Origin: Bradyrhizobium australiense
GTDB taxonomy: Bacteria > Pseudomonadota > Alphaproteobacteria > Rhizobiales > Xanthobacteraceae
DNA: 64,000 nt
Assembly: GCF_013114825.1 (NCBI RefSeq)
Contig: NZ_JAAVLX010000010.1
Span: 1 to 64,000, forward strand
Direction: 5' to 3'
Position numbers and translations under genes: made by a program. This document shows, piece by piece, positions 46,447-55,792 of this stretch; the first letter of the stretch is position 1; every line of letters begins with the position of its first letter. Under the pieces are notes generated by a model that was not told the origin of the DNA, made no database searches, and worked only from the letters and a program-made list of their open reading frames with translations.

Positions 46447-47805
46447 CTACCGCGAAGCCGACGCCTCCGGCCTCCCACGCCTCGCGGCTTCCAGACCGGG
46501 CTCCGAGGCTGGCAGCCGCTGGTACGCCAGTTCACGGGGAAGCATCTTCCTGACATCGATGATGTCGCCGGGCTCCAGAGTTGTAGTCTCGGTTGCCTGC
46601 AAGACGGTGGCTTGACCGTTTCGATTGCGCGTGACGCTGACGGAGCGAGCGGCCTCAGCTCCGACCATACTGCCAGCCTGCCGCAGCTTTACCTCGCGGA
46701 TCTCGCGCGCCGACGGCAGCGTGATATCCAGGTCTCTTACGCGCTCGCGCACCTCCCGCAACTCGGCAATGAGCTGTCTCTTGAAGGAAGCCTCGGCCTC
46801 ATAAATCTTAACGTCGAGCTCACCGGCCTCCATCTGCAGGCGCAAGACCTGGGTTGTTAGCCTCCAAAGCTCGCTCTCCTGGTTCGCCTCCATGAGTCTT
46901 AACTGCAGTTCTGAATTGGCGACTCCCAGGCCCTGCTTGACCAGCCGGCTATATTGATCGGCATGCTGCTTGACGACCTCAAGTTGTTTCTTCGCCGCCG
47001 TAATCTGCCCGCTGAAGGACTCGATCTCCTTTTCCAAACGCGGCTTTTGCGAACTCAGCAAGTCCAGCTGGTGTTCCAGGATGGCCTTCTGCATTTGGAA
47101 GGTGTCCGTCTCGTCGGCGACTATGCTCGACACCCGCTGCTGCGTGCCGCGTTCACCGAACATAGACGCTCCTTCCGCCAAGTCCTGCGGAGCAGGCGGA
47201 GAGAAGCTCTTCGCGCCGTCGCGTTGCGCTTCGAGACGCGCTCGGCGGACGAGCAAAGCCTGCCTTTGGAAGCTCAGCTGGCGCACACGCTCGTCAGCCA
47301 GAAGGAACTCGGAAACGGCCGTTGCCTCAACCAATTGAGCGAGCCCGAAGCCGCCGGCGACAGCTACGGCGCTCTGCACGGTGCTGCCGTAACGGAAGGG
47401 ATAGGCACCTGGCGCGCGTACATCACCTAAAATATATAGGGGCCGAAATTCGCTGATCCGGACGCTGACCGAAGGTCGCCGGAGAATTCCATCGGCAAGC
47501 CGGTCTCGAACAAGGTTCTGGCACTCCATAGTCGTCAGATCCTTGACTTCGATTGGACCGACGAGCGGCAGGAGAATGTTGCCGGCCCCGTCGACGAGCA
47601 TGTCACCCGATAACTCCGCCTGCCCGAAAACAGTCACAGTGATCCGGTCGCCTGGCTCAAGCTTATAGGCGCGACTGTCTTCGGGAGAATCGGCAAGGAG
47701 GGGGAAGGAGAATACAAGTGCGCCGAGCAGAGCCGCCGCTCTTATATTAATACTCGCACAGCAGCGCCCGAGCGCGCCGGCCAATGCCGTCCGGCCAGGT
47801 GTCAT
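46447..47805 (-). CDS. Polysaccharide export protein with SLBB domain (ExoF/Wza-type)
   Basis: 452 residues. A signal peptide (AAALLGALVFSFPLLADS), then the Poly_export domain (YKLEPGDRITVTVFGQAELSG, GNILLPLVGPIEV), a SLBB domain (RPLYILGDVRAPGAYPFRYG) and a coiled coil of about 200 residues (AAKKQLEVVKQHADQYSRLV). The final part has LEPGDIIDVRKMLP. This order is that of rhizobial ExoF proteins, which bridge the periplasm for EPS export. It is the first gene of the minus-strand group, divergent from the UDP-xylose-synthase-like gene. Confidence 0.92.
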   Translation of the reverse strand: MTPGRTALAGALGRCCASINIRAAALLGALVFSFPLLADSPEDSRAYKLEPGDRITVTVFGQAELSGDMLVDGAGNILLPLVGPIEVKDLTTMECQNLVRDRLADGILRRPSVSVRISEFRPLYILGDVRAPGAYPFRYGSTVQSAVAVAGGFGLAQLVEATAVSEFLLADERVRQLSFQRQALLVRRARLEAQRDGAKSFSPPAPQDLAEGASMFGERGTQQRVSSIVADETDTFQMQKAILEHQLDLLSSQKPRLEKEIESFSGQITAAKKQLEVVKQHADQYSRLVKQGLGVANSELQLRLMEANQESELWRLTTQVLRLQMEAGELDVKIYEAEASFKRQLIAELREVRERVRDLDITLPSAREIREVKLRQAGSMVGAEAARSVSVTRNRNGQATVLQATETTTLEPGDIIDVRKMLPRELAYQRLPASEPGLEAARRGRPEASASR

Positions 47806-47956
47806 GGCGTTCTACTCCACCTCGCGATTTTGCACTTCTTCTTCTCGCAATTGCCCGCCACCTGCTCGCCCACGACCAGCTGCAGCGTTCCTGACATAGG
47901 TTAGCGGCCGCCCACGCGCCGTCAGGGACGAACAGTGGCTATGGAATAGGCTCTTC

Positions 47957-47988
47957 GTGAGTACCCCGTGAGTACCCCGTGGTACCCC
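47957..47988. promoter_or_regulatory. Three tandem 11-base units in a divergent promoter
   Basis: GTGAGTACCCC at 47957-47967 and 47968-47978, then GTGGTACCCC at 47979-47988 (one A missing). The period is one helical turn. It lies between the divergent export gene (start 47805) and UDP-sugar gene (start 48133), a good place for an operator. The regulator is not known; the two LuxR-type proteins of this locus are candidates. Confidence 0.5.
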
Positions 47989-48132
47989 TCTCTAGATGAC
48001 ACTCTTTCTTTCTGTGCTGCCCCCAATGAGCAATTCTCATTTTTGCCCTGCCGGTCACAATCCTCAGGCACGCGTAAGCAGTCAGCCTCTGACAAGGAAA
48101 TCTTGTCCGTTGTACTAGGCGAGGGATGTGCA

Positions 48133-49094
<962 letters not shown>

Positions 49095-49113
<19 letters not shown>

Positions 49114-49967
49114 GTTCCCCTGGCGATCGCCACGACGACAGGGTCGATATCCTTGGTGTCGGCGTCAGCTCCATCAACCTGGACGACGCTATCGCAACGA
49201 TTGAGCGCTGGATCAGTGAGCGCAGCCGCAACTACGTCTGCATCACCGGCGTCCACGGTGTGATGGAAAGCCGGCGCGACCAGCGCCTGCGCCTGATTCA
49301 CAACGAGGCCGGCATGGTGACGCCCGACGGCATGCCACTGGTGTGGTTTTCGCGCTTTTGTGGCAAGCGCCGCACGGACCGAGTTTATGGTCCGGATCTG
49401 ATGCGAAAAATGACGGCCGTTTCAAGCCTGCGCGGTTACCGGCAGTTCTATTATGGCGGAGCTGAAGGAGTGGCCGACAAGCTCAAGCAGGCGCTGATCG
49501 CCGCGCATCCAAAGCTCGCCGTTGCGGGCACGCTTTGTCCCCCCTTTCGCGAACTGACGCCCGAGGAGGATCGGGCCGTAGTTGCAGAGATCAACGCGGC
49601 GCGCCCCGACATCGTATGGGTGGGGCTGAGCACGCCCAGGCAGGAATACTGGATGGCAAGGCATCTCGGGCGCATTGAGGCCCCGGTCATCGTCGGAGTC
49701 GGGGCCGCGTTCGACTTCTTGGCTGGAACGAAGCTTCAGGCACCCCTCTGGATGCAGCGAAGCGGGCTTGAGTGGTTGTTTCGGCTGTGCTCGGAACCGC
49801 GCCGTTTGTGGCGCCGCTATGCCTATATAGTGCCGGCCTTCCTGTTACTTGCCGCCGGAACGGTCGTCCGCCAAGCGACCCTATATTCCGTGAATGCGCC
49901 TTCGCGACTGCGGTCTCAGACTAACTGGCTCCGCAGCGGACATCCCCCTAGAGACCCCGTGGCCTGA
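49095..49967 (+). CDS. WecB/TagA/CpsF-family (GT26) glycosyltransferase
   Basis: 290 residues. VSSINLDDAIATIERWI, then MVTPDGMPLVWFSR with the catalytic Asp, FYYGGAEGVADKLKQAL, and DIVWVGLSTPRQEYWMARHL are the conserved GT26 blocks. The C-terminal ~50 residues include a membrane-binding helix. It transfers a sugar (N-acetylmannosamine or a similar one) to the lipid-linked intermediate. It overlaps the upstream gene by 19 bases and the flippase start by TGATG. Confidence 0.92.
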
Positions 49968-52315
49968 TGCTTTTGTCCCTCTCCTGCTTGCGTGTCCTCG
50001 TAAGTGAAAGGCTAGCTCATGCCGACCCGGCGGCCTACGAAGCTGATGCGAGCAAGGCGCGGGGACAACAAGAACGCGTATGGGCAAGGGTACTGGGCAC
50101 ATTGTCGTGGGGGCAGGCATTAGCGCTGACAGACCAGGCGGTGGTCAGCGCGGCTAGTTTTCTGACCACGATTTTAATCGGCCGCTTCGCCCAGTCGAGT
50201 GAACTGGGACTTTACTCGATGGGCTTCTCCCTGCTTGTGACATGCCTCTGTATCCTAGAATCGCTGATCTCGACTCCCTACACAATCTACCAGCATCGTT
50301 CCTTTGGGATGGCAGCCGAACATGCAGGCGCCTCGCTGGGACAGACTGGCCTGCTTTCCGCCCTCGTTGCCATCGCACTGGCCGCCACCGCGTGGGGGCT
50401 GTCTGCTCGCGGCACATGGCCTGAGCTGGTGACATTGTTCTGGGTGCTGGCGGCGGTCGCACCGCTCGTGATGTTGCGAGAATTCTGTCGCCGTTTAGCT
50501 TTCGCACATCTTCTTATGGCCCAAGCTCTGATACTCGATACAGTGGCGGCGGCCGTCCAGCTTGCGGCACTCGGCTGGATGGGATGGACCGGGCACCTGT
50601 CTGGTATCTCCGCGTACGCCGCGCTCGGCAGCGCATGCGCCGTGGCCGGTATCATGGGATTGTACGTCGTCCACGCCAACTTCACGGTCCGCATTGACCA
50701 GATTTGGGCCGCGACGAAGGAGAGTTGGGGTCTGGGAAGATGGCTTCTTGCGGCGCACCTGACCTCGGCGGTGCAAGGTTCGCTTGTCTATTGGTTGCTG
50801 GCATGGCTCGCTGGCACGATGGCGACGGGTATCTTCGCCGCGTGCATGAGCATTGCGTTGCTCTCAAATCCTTTGATCCTGGGGGCCGGCAATCTCCTCA
50901 CTCCGAAACTTGCCTTGGCCTGGCAGAAGGGTAGTGGCGAGCGACTGCGGCGCGAGAGCATCCAGGCCGCAATGTGGCTCGGCGCCGCAATGGTGTTGTT
51001 CTGCGTGGCAGCGTTGCTCGTTGGTGATGTCGTGATGCAGTTCCTCTACAAGGACGCCGATTATGCCGGCCAAAGCCACACTATCACAGTGCTGATGGTA
51101 GCGATGCTGGTGATGGCCGTAGGCATCCCAGCAAACGACGCGCTGACAAGCATGGAGCATACTCGTGTGATCTTCTGGACCGCTCTATGGGCGGCTGTTG
51201 TCACAGGTAGCCTCGTCTGGTGCCTGGTGGCGACTTGGGGTTCGGTGGGCGCCGCATACGGGATCCTCGCAGGAAACGTGGTCAGATCGACCGCACGTTG
51301 GATCGCGCTGTTGTCGCTCGTCCCATCGGCCGGCACGCGGGCAAATGCCGCGAGGATAGGCGCGACGCCCATCTCCGCGGAAGTGCTCTCGGTGCTCCAG
51401 CAATTAGCCCCGGGTTGCAAAACGAACGATTGGGTAATTGAACAGCTTGCCAAAGGGGTCGAGGCCAACATTTATCGCGCACAGTGCTCGGACCACCACC
51501 TGCCGGTCTGGCAAGCCTACCGTAGCGTTGCGATCAAGCTGTACAAACCGTGGTTATCACCGGATGTCAAACTGGTGCGCTGCCAGTTTGAATTACTGTC
51601 ACGGCTATATGCCGCGTTGGACGGAAGCACCATTAATGGCTGGAAGATCTCTATCCCGGCGCCACTCTATATTTGCGAGTCTCCCTTAGCCTTGGTCACC
51701 TCCATGGTCACCGGTAAGCCGCTTGGCTCTTGGCTGGATCATGGCAACATGCCCCCTGAAGTATTTCAATCGCTTCCGCACGCGATCATCGCTGCGATGA
51801 ATAGGTTCTGGTCGAACGGGCTACTCCACGGAGACCTGACCCTCGATAACATCCTTTGCGACGTCGGAGCACGGAGTCTCTCGTTTGTAGATGCCGGCAG
51901 GCGAAGAACTTGCTCTTTCGACGATGACCTCAGCAGCCGTTGGGAGCCGCCCTCGCACGATCTGGCGCACATGCTCTATGACACAGCAGTATCGGTCTTG
52001 AGCACGATCGTCAGCCCCGCCGCCGGCTTTCGTAAACGAAGGTTTGCCGAGGGTGTCGTACGAGCATTCGTCGAGACGATCGGTTCAATAGAAGCAAGAC
52101 GGTCGCAGTTAGACGAGATCCGGGCCTGCGCACGGTTGCATTTGATGGCCCTCGATAGTGTGTCATGGTCACTGCGCGGGCTGTACCAACTGCTCCAAAG
52201 ACAAATCGGCCTTCTACGATTGGAAAAAACCATTGGCAGAGTACAGGCCGATCCAGGGCCGGGCACCGCTCCGCTGTCAGAATTTACAGGCCCGCCAGGG
52301 CCGCCCCATTCGTGA
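49967..52315 (+). CDS. Polysaccharide flippase fused to a protein-kinase-like domain
   Basis: 782 residues in two parts. Residues about 40-460 are a multi-helix flippase of the MviN/Wzx type (QALALTDQAVVSAASFLTTI, then LGLYSMGFSLLVTCLCILES, and on to about twelve helices) that would move the lipid-linked repeat unit across the inner membrane. Residues about 490-740 are a cytoplasmic kinase-like domain: Lys524 in VAIKLYKP, a helix with Glu in QFELLSRLY, the catalytic loop HGDLTLDNIL (His621, Asp623, Asn628) and Asp642 in FVDAGRR at the DFG place. All key catalytic residues are there. I do not know this fusion from characterised loci. It starts within the stop of the GT26 gene and is followed by the kinase-like fusion at 52339. 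Confidence 0.87.
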   Translation: MLLSLSCLRVLVSERLAHADPAAYEADASKARGQQERVWARVLGTLSWGQALALTDQAVVSAASFLTTILIGRFAQSSELGLYSMGFSLLVTCLCILESLISTPYTIYQHRSFGMAAEHAGASLGQTGLLSALVAIALAATAWGLSARGTWPELVTLFWVLAAVAPLVMLREFCRRLAFAHLLMAQALILDTVAAAVQLAALGWMGWTGHLSGISAYAALGSACAVAGIMGLYVVHANFTVRIDQIWAATKESWGLGRWLLAAHLTSAVQGSLVYWLLAWLAGTMATGIFAACMSIALLSNPLILGAGNLLTPKLALAWQKGSGERLRRESIQAAMWLGAAMVLFCVAALLVGDVVMQFLYKDADYAGQSHTITVLMVAMLVMAVGIPANDALTSMEHTRVIFWTALWAAVVTGSLVWCLVATWGSVGAAYGILAGNVVRSTARWIALLSLVPSAGTRANAARIGATPISAEVLSVLQQLAPGCKTNDWVIEQLAKGVEANIYRAQCSDHHLPVWQAYRSVAIKLYKPWLSPDVKLVRCQFELLSRLYAALDGSTINGWKISIPAPLYICESPLALVTSMVTGKPLGSWLDHGNMPPEVFQSLPHAIIAAMNRFWSNGLLHGDLTLDNILCDVGARSLSFVDAGRRRTCSFDDDLSSRWEPPSHDLAHMLYDTAVSVLSTIVSPAAGFRKRRFAEGVVRAFVETIGSIEARRSQLDEIRACARLHLMALDSVSWSLRGLYQLLQRQIGLLRLEKTIGRVQADPGPGTAPLSEFTGPPGPPHS

Positions 52316-52338
52316 ACTGGATATGAGTAGCAACGCCA

Positions 52339-53778
52339 ATGCGAACCATGAAAATTGTACATCAGGAGAAATCGTCGGCGCTAGCCGACGGCGTTGACCA
52401 GAGCGGCGGCCCAGGCCGGATCCTGCTTGGTGTATTTGAAACGCTGGACCGCGCCGAGATACCGTATTGCGTTCTGCACGGGTATGAACGCTATCCCCAG
52501 CGGATCACATCCGATGTGGACTGCATGATCTCCGCGAGCGTGCATCCAGAACAACTAGCAGCCTTGTTTCATGAGAATAGGGGAATCAGCATTGATGCCG
52601 ACCTGGTTTGTTTTAGGGAATACTACTTCGTGTTCGCTGGCAGGAATGCGGACCGCTCACCAAGCTATCTCGTGCTAGACTTAAGCATTGACTATGAGCT
52701 TGGCGGGCTCAGATTCTACACCGGGAGGGAAGTTATAGAGGGCCGTCGCAGGCACAGTTGTTTCTGGACTCCGGCACCGCCTGTCGAGTTCGGCGGCTAC
52801 CTGGCTAGGAAAATTGCGAAGGTGCAGCTGACAGATGCGCAGGGGCGGAGGCTCAGCGCCCTGTACGCGCAAGATCCGGCCGGTTGCCAGCGGCAGGCCG
52901 CTCGTTTCTGGGGCGCTAGGAACACGGCGCTGATCGTCTCCGCAGCCAGTTCCGGCGACTGGACCCCGGTGAGGCGCTGTCTGAGTCGGCTTGGTGCAGA
53001 GATGCGGTTGCGTGCGATGCTGAGACAGCCCTGGCGATCGATTGGGAATTGGTCGCTCCGCATGGGACGCCGAATTCGCTCAGGCTTCTGGCCCGAGGGG
53101 GGGCTCACAGTCATCTTTCTCGGGACAGACGGTGCCGGCAAGTCGTCTGTCATAAAGTCGGTGCGTCAAGATTTGGCCGGCGCCTTCGCTCGAACGACGT
53201 GCCGCTACTTTGCGCCTGGCTTGCTCAGTCTGCTCCGCCGCCCCGCGGGCCCAATCCTACCACACGCCGCGCTTCCGCGATCGCGCATGACATCGGTCAT
53301 ACGCGCGTGTTACTGGCTGGTGTACTATCTCCTTTGGTACCGTCTGATGATTCATTTTGCGTTGGCACGCTCTACCCTCGTGTTGCACGACCGCCATTTC
53401 GTCGATGCTCTCGTGGATTCCAAACGGTATCGCTATGTCGGCCCGGCCTGGTTGCTGCGCCTGATTTGGCGTTTCACTCCCAAACCTGATCTGGTCATCC
53501 TCCTTGACGCACCACCGGGCGTAGTCCATGCCCGCAAACAGGATGTCTCCTTTGAAGAGACAGCGCGGCAGCGCGAGGCTTACCTGTCGCTGATAGATAC
53601 AATGAAGGATGCACACGTCGTTGATGCTGCCCAGCCGCTTGAGCACGTCGTCAGCGACGTAAACGATATCATTCTGCGGCACCTCACGATGCGCATGGCG
53701 CGCCGCCTTGGGCTGGAGCACAACATGGTCTACCGGGCACAACCCGGTGGTGCATTCACAACTGAGAAGTCTCTCTGA
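52339..53778 (+). CDS. Nucleotidyltransferase-like and thymidylate-kinase-like fusion
   Basis: 479 residues. The N-terminal domain (about 30-220) looks like a minimal nucleotidyltransferase: YCVLHGYERYPQRITSDVDC with Asp59 and Asp61 in place of the metal pair. The C-terminal domain (from about 255) is a P-loop kinase of the thymidylate-kinase kind: VIFLGTDGAGKSSVIK (Walker A at 262-269), HDRHFVDALVDSKRY (the DR motif) and PDLVILLDAPPGVVHARK. It starts 23 bases after the flippase-kinase gene. A decayed second copy is at 57015-58263. Its substrate is unknown; a phosphorylated nucleotide or sugar in the polymer pathway is inferred. Confidence 0.85.
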   Translation: MRTMKIVHQEKSSALADGVDQSGGPGRILLGVFETLDRAEIPYCVLHGYERYPQRITSDVDCMISASVHPEQLAALFHENRGISIDADLVCFREYYFVFAGRNADRSPSYLVLDLSIDYELGGLRFYTGREVIEGRRRHSCFWTPAPPVEFGGYLARKIAKVQLTDAQGRRLSALYAQDPAGCQRQAARFWGARNTALIVSAASSGDWTPVRRCLSRLGAEMRLRAMLRQPWRSIGNWSLRMGRRIRSGFWPEGGLTVIFLGTDGAGKSSVIKSVRQDLAGAFARTTCRYFAPGLLSLLRRPAGPILPHAALPRSRMTSVIRACYWLVYYLLWYRLMIHFALARSTLVLHDRHFVDALVDSKRYRYVGPAWLLRLIWRFTPKPDLVILLDAPPGVVHARKQDVSFEETARQREAYLSLIDTMKDAHVVDAAQPLEHVVSDVNDIILRHLTMRMARRLGLEHNMVYRAQPGGAFTTEKSL

Positions 53779-53797
53779 CCTTTGAGGCAGATTAAGA

Positions 53798-54319
53798 ATG
53801 AAGCCGGCGACATACATCACGACAAGTTGGGACGATGGCCATTCGTCCGACCTGCGCGTCGCTGCGCTCCTGACCAAGCGCACTTCGAGGGGTACCTTCT
53901 ATGTGCCGATGAGCGCGGAAACGAGCACGATGACGACCGCACAGATTCGCGAGCTCGGCTCAGGCTTCGAGATCGGCGCCCATACGATCCATCACGACGT
54001 TCTCACGAAGTTGGCAAACGAGACGGCGTGGCGAGAGGTCGCCGGCTCCAAATCCCGGCTTGAAGATACGACTGGTCAACCGTGTCGCATGTTCTGCCCG
54101 CCGAAAGGCCGATATTCGCGCCCGCACTTGGCGATGATCCGGCGGGCCGGCTTTGTCGGTCTGCGCACAGTCGAATTGGGGTCTCTTGATTTCCCGAGAC
54201 GGCGGGCGGGCCTCGCACGACAACGGTTCAAGCGTACCCCCATGGCCTCGCTGCATTCGCCAGAAACGCAATCGAGAGGATCGCCTTGCGATGCACAGAC
54301 GTGGACATTGACCGAATGA
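53798..54319 (+). pseudogene. Broken copy of a polysaccharide deacetylase
   Basis: 173 residues. The first ~140 are a NodB-type deacetylase (TTSWDDGHSSDLRVAALL, GAHTIHHDVLTKL, FCPPKGRYSRPHL). A 7-base deletion near base 54218, seen by comparison with the intact copy at 54977-55792, shifts the frame; the C-terminal motif (HLWGHSW in the intact copy) is lost and the tail is unrelated. From about 53916 to 54268 it is nearly identical to the other copy, but less so before that. Confidence 0.9.
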
Positions 54320-54338
54320 ATATAGCGCAGTGATATCC

Positions 54339-54974
54339 ATGAAACAGCTCGTAATGCGCGGACCTACTCTGCCGGCTCGGATTTTCTTTCGCGTTATCCG
54401 CGGCATCAAAAGCACATTCGGCGTCGACTCCTATCTTAAGAACGAAGATCGGCGCATACTGGAACAAGTTATTTTTCCGTACTTCTTGAATGAGAACGAT
54501 TTTCAGAACGTCCTGTTCGTTGGCTGCCATTGGTACACCAAAGGGTACAATAAATGGTTCGAGGAAAAAAAGAAGAACTACTGGACCATTGAGATCCATC
54601 CCTCCAGAAAAAGATATGGGGCAAAACAGCATATAATCGACGGGATGCAAAATATCTGCTGCCACTTCAGCCCTAGTTCGCTAGATCTAATCATGTGCAA
54701 CGGCGTCTTCGGGTGGGGCTTGGACGCGAGGTCGGACGTCGAGCAGGCGTTCCGGGAGTCCTTCGTTTGCCTTCGCGACGGAGGGGTGCTGGTGGTCGGT
54801 TGGGATGACATCGATGAACGTCGTCCGTTTCCATTCGATCGATGCCGGAGTTTGCAAAAGTTTCAGCCCTTCGTTTTTCCACCTCTGGCTCGTTCGAGAT
54901 ACGTGACGGACACGCCTTACGCTCACACCTATGATTTCTTCGTCAAGCGAGGAACGCCGACGGTCGGAGGGTGA
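54339..54974 (+). CDS. SAM-dependent methyltransferase-like protein
   Basis: 211 residues. NVLFVGCHWYTKGYNKWFEE is a class-I methyltransferase glycine loop (VGCHWYT in place of VLDxGxGxG), then YWTIEIHPSRKRYG, IDGMQNIC, SLDLIMCNGVFGWGLD and CLRDGGVLVVGWDD, the order of SAM-binding strands. The gene is richer in A and T than its neighbours, with runs such as GAGGAAAAAAAG, a sign of transfer. It lies exactly between the two deacetylase copies. It may methylate a sugar of the repeat unit. Confidence 0.75.
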   Translation: MKQLVMRGPTLPARIFFRVIRGIKSTFGVDSYLKNEDRRILEQVIFPYFLNENDFQNVLFVGCHWYTKGYNKWFEEKKKNYWTIEIHPSRKRYGAKQHIIDGMQNICCHFSPSSLDLIMCNGVFGWGLDARSDVEQAFRESFVCLRDGGVLVVGWDDIDERRPFPFDRCRSLQKFQPFVFPPLARSRYVTDTPYAHTYDFFVKRGTPTVGG

Positions 54975-54976
54975 TG

Positions 54977-55792
54977 ATGGTGCTACCAACATTTGTGACA
55001 ACAAGTTGGGACGACGGCCATCCGTCCGATTTGCACGTCGCCGCGCTGCTTGCGAAGCGTAATCTGCAGGGCACCTTCTACGTGCCGATGACCGCGGAAA
55101 CGAGCACGATGACGACCGCACAGATTCGCGAGCTCGGCTCAGGCTTCGAGATCGGCGCCCATACGATCCATCACGACGTTCTCACGAAGTTGGCAAACGA
55201 GAAGGCGTGGCGAGAGGTAGCCGGCTGCAAATCCTGGCTTGAAGATATGACTGGTCAACCGTGTCGCATGTTCTGCCCGCCGAAAGGCCGATATTCGCGC
55301 CCGCACTTGAAGATGATCCGGCGGGCCGGCTTTGTCGGTCTGCGCACAGTCGAATTGGGGTCTCTCGATTTCCCGAGACGGCGGGCGGGCCTCGCATTGA
55401 TGCCGACAACGGTTCAAGCGTACCCCCATGGCCTCGCTGCATTCGCCAGAAACGCGGTCAAGAGGATGGCCTTTGCCAACTTGTGGCGGTTTGTCGCTCG
55501 CGGCCGGTCGGGAGATTGGCCTCAGCTGGCGCGATCCCTGTTGGGCCAGGCGCTCGAGAGCGGCGGCGTTTTCCATCTCTGGGGTCACTCATGGGAGTTG
55601 CAGGACGGCGATCAGTGGCGGCGACTCGACGATGTCCTGCAATTTATGCGCGACGTTGCGGGCGACGCGCTCATTCTCACAAATGGTCAGGTCGCTCGGC
55701 TGTCGACGTCAGCCGGACACGATGACGACGCGACGCGGACAGATCGAAGTGGAAGGATGAATGATGGATCCCGTTCTGACGCACGCGGCTGA
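54977..55792 (+). CDS. Polysaccharide deacetylase (NodB-like), intact copy
   Basis: 271 residues. TTSWDDGHPSD holds the catalytic and metal Asp residues. GAHTIHHDVL supplies metal His residues, FCPPKGRYSRPHL the third motif, and VFHLWGHSWEL the fifth with its His. It should remove acetyl groups from an amino sugar or ester of the polymer. GGAGG lies six bases before the ATG at 54977 (an ATG at 54974 is also possible), overlapping the methyltransferase stop. The end overlaps the GT4 gene start. Confidence 0.9.
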   Translation: MVLPTFVTTSWDDGHPSDLHVAALLAKRNLQGTFYVPMTAETSTMTTAQIRELGSGFEIGAHTIHHDVLTKLANEKAWREVAGCKSWLEDMTGQPCRMFCPPKGRYSRPHLKMIRRAGFVGLRTVELGSLDFPRRRAGLALMPTTVQAYPHGLAAFARNAVKRMAFANLWRFVARGRSGDWPQLARSLLGQALESGGVFHLWGHSWELQDGDQWRRLDDVLQFMRDVAGDALILTNGQVARLSTSAGHDDDATRTDRSGRMNDGSRSDARG

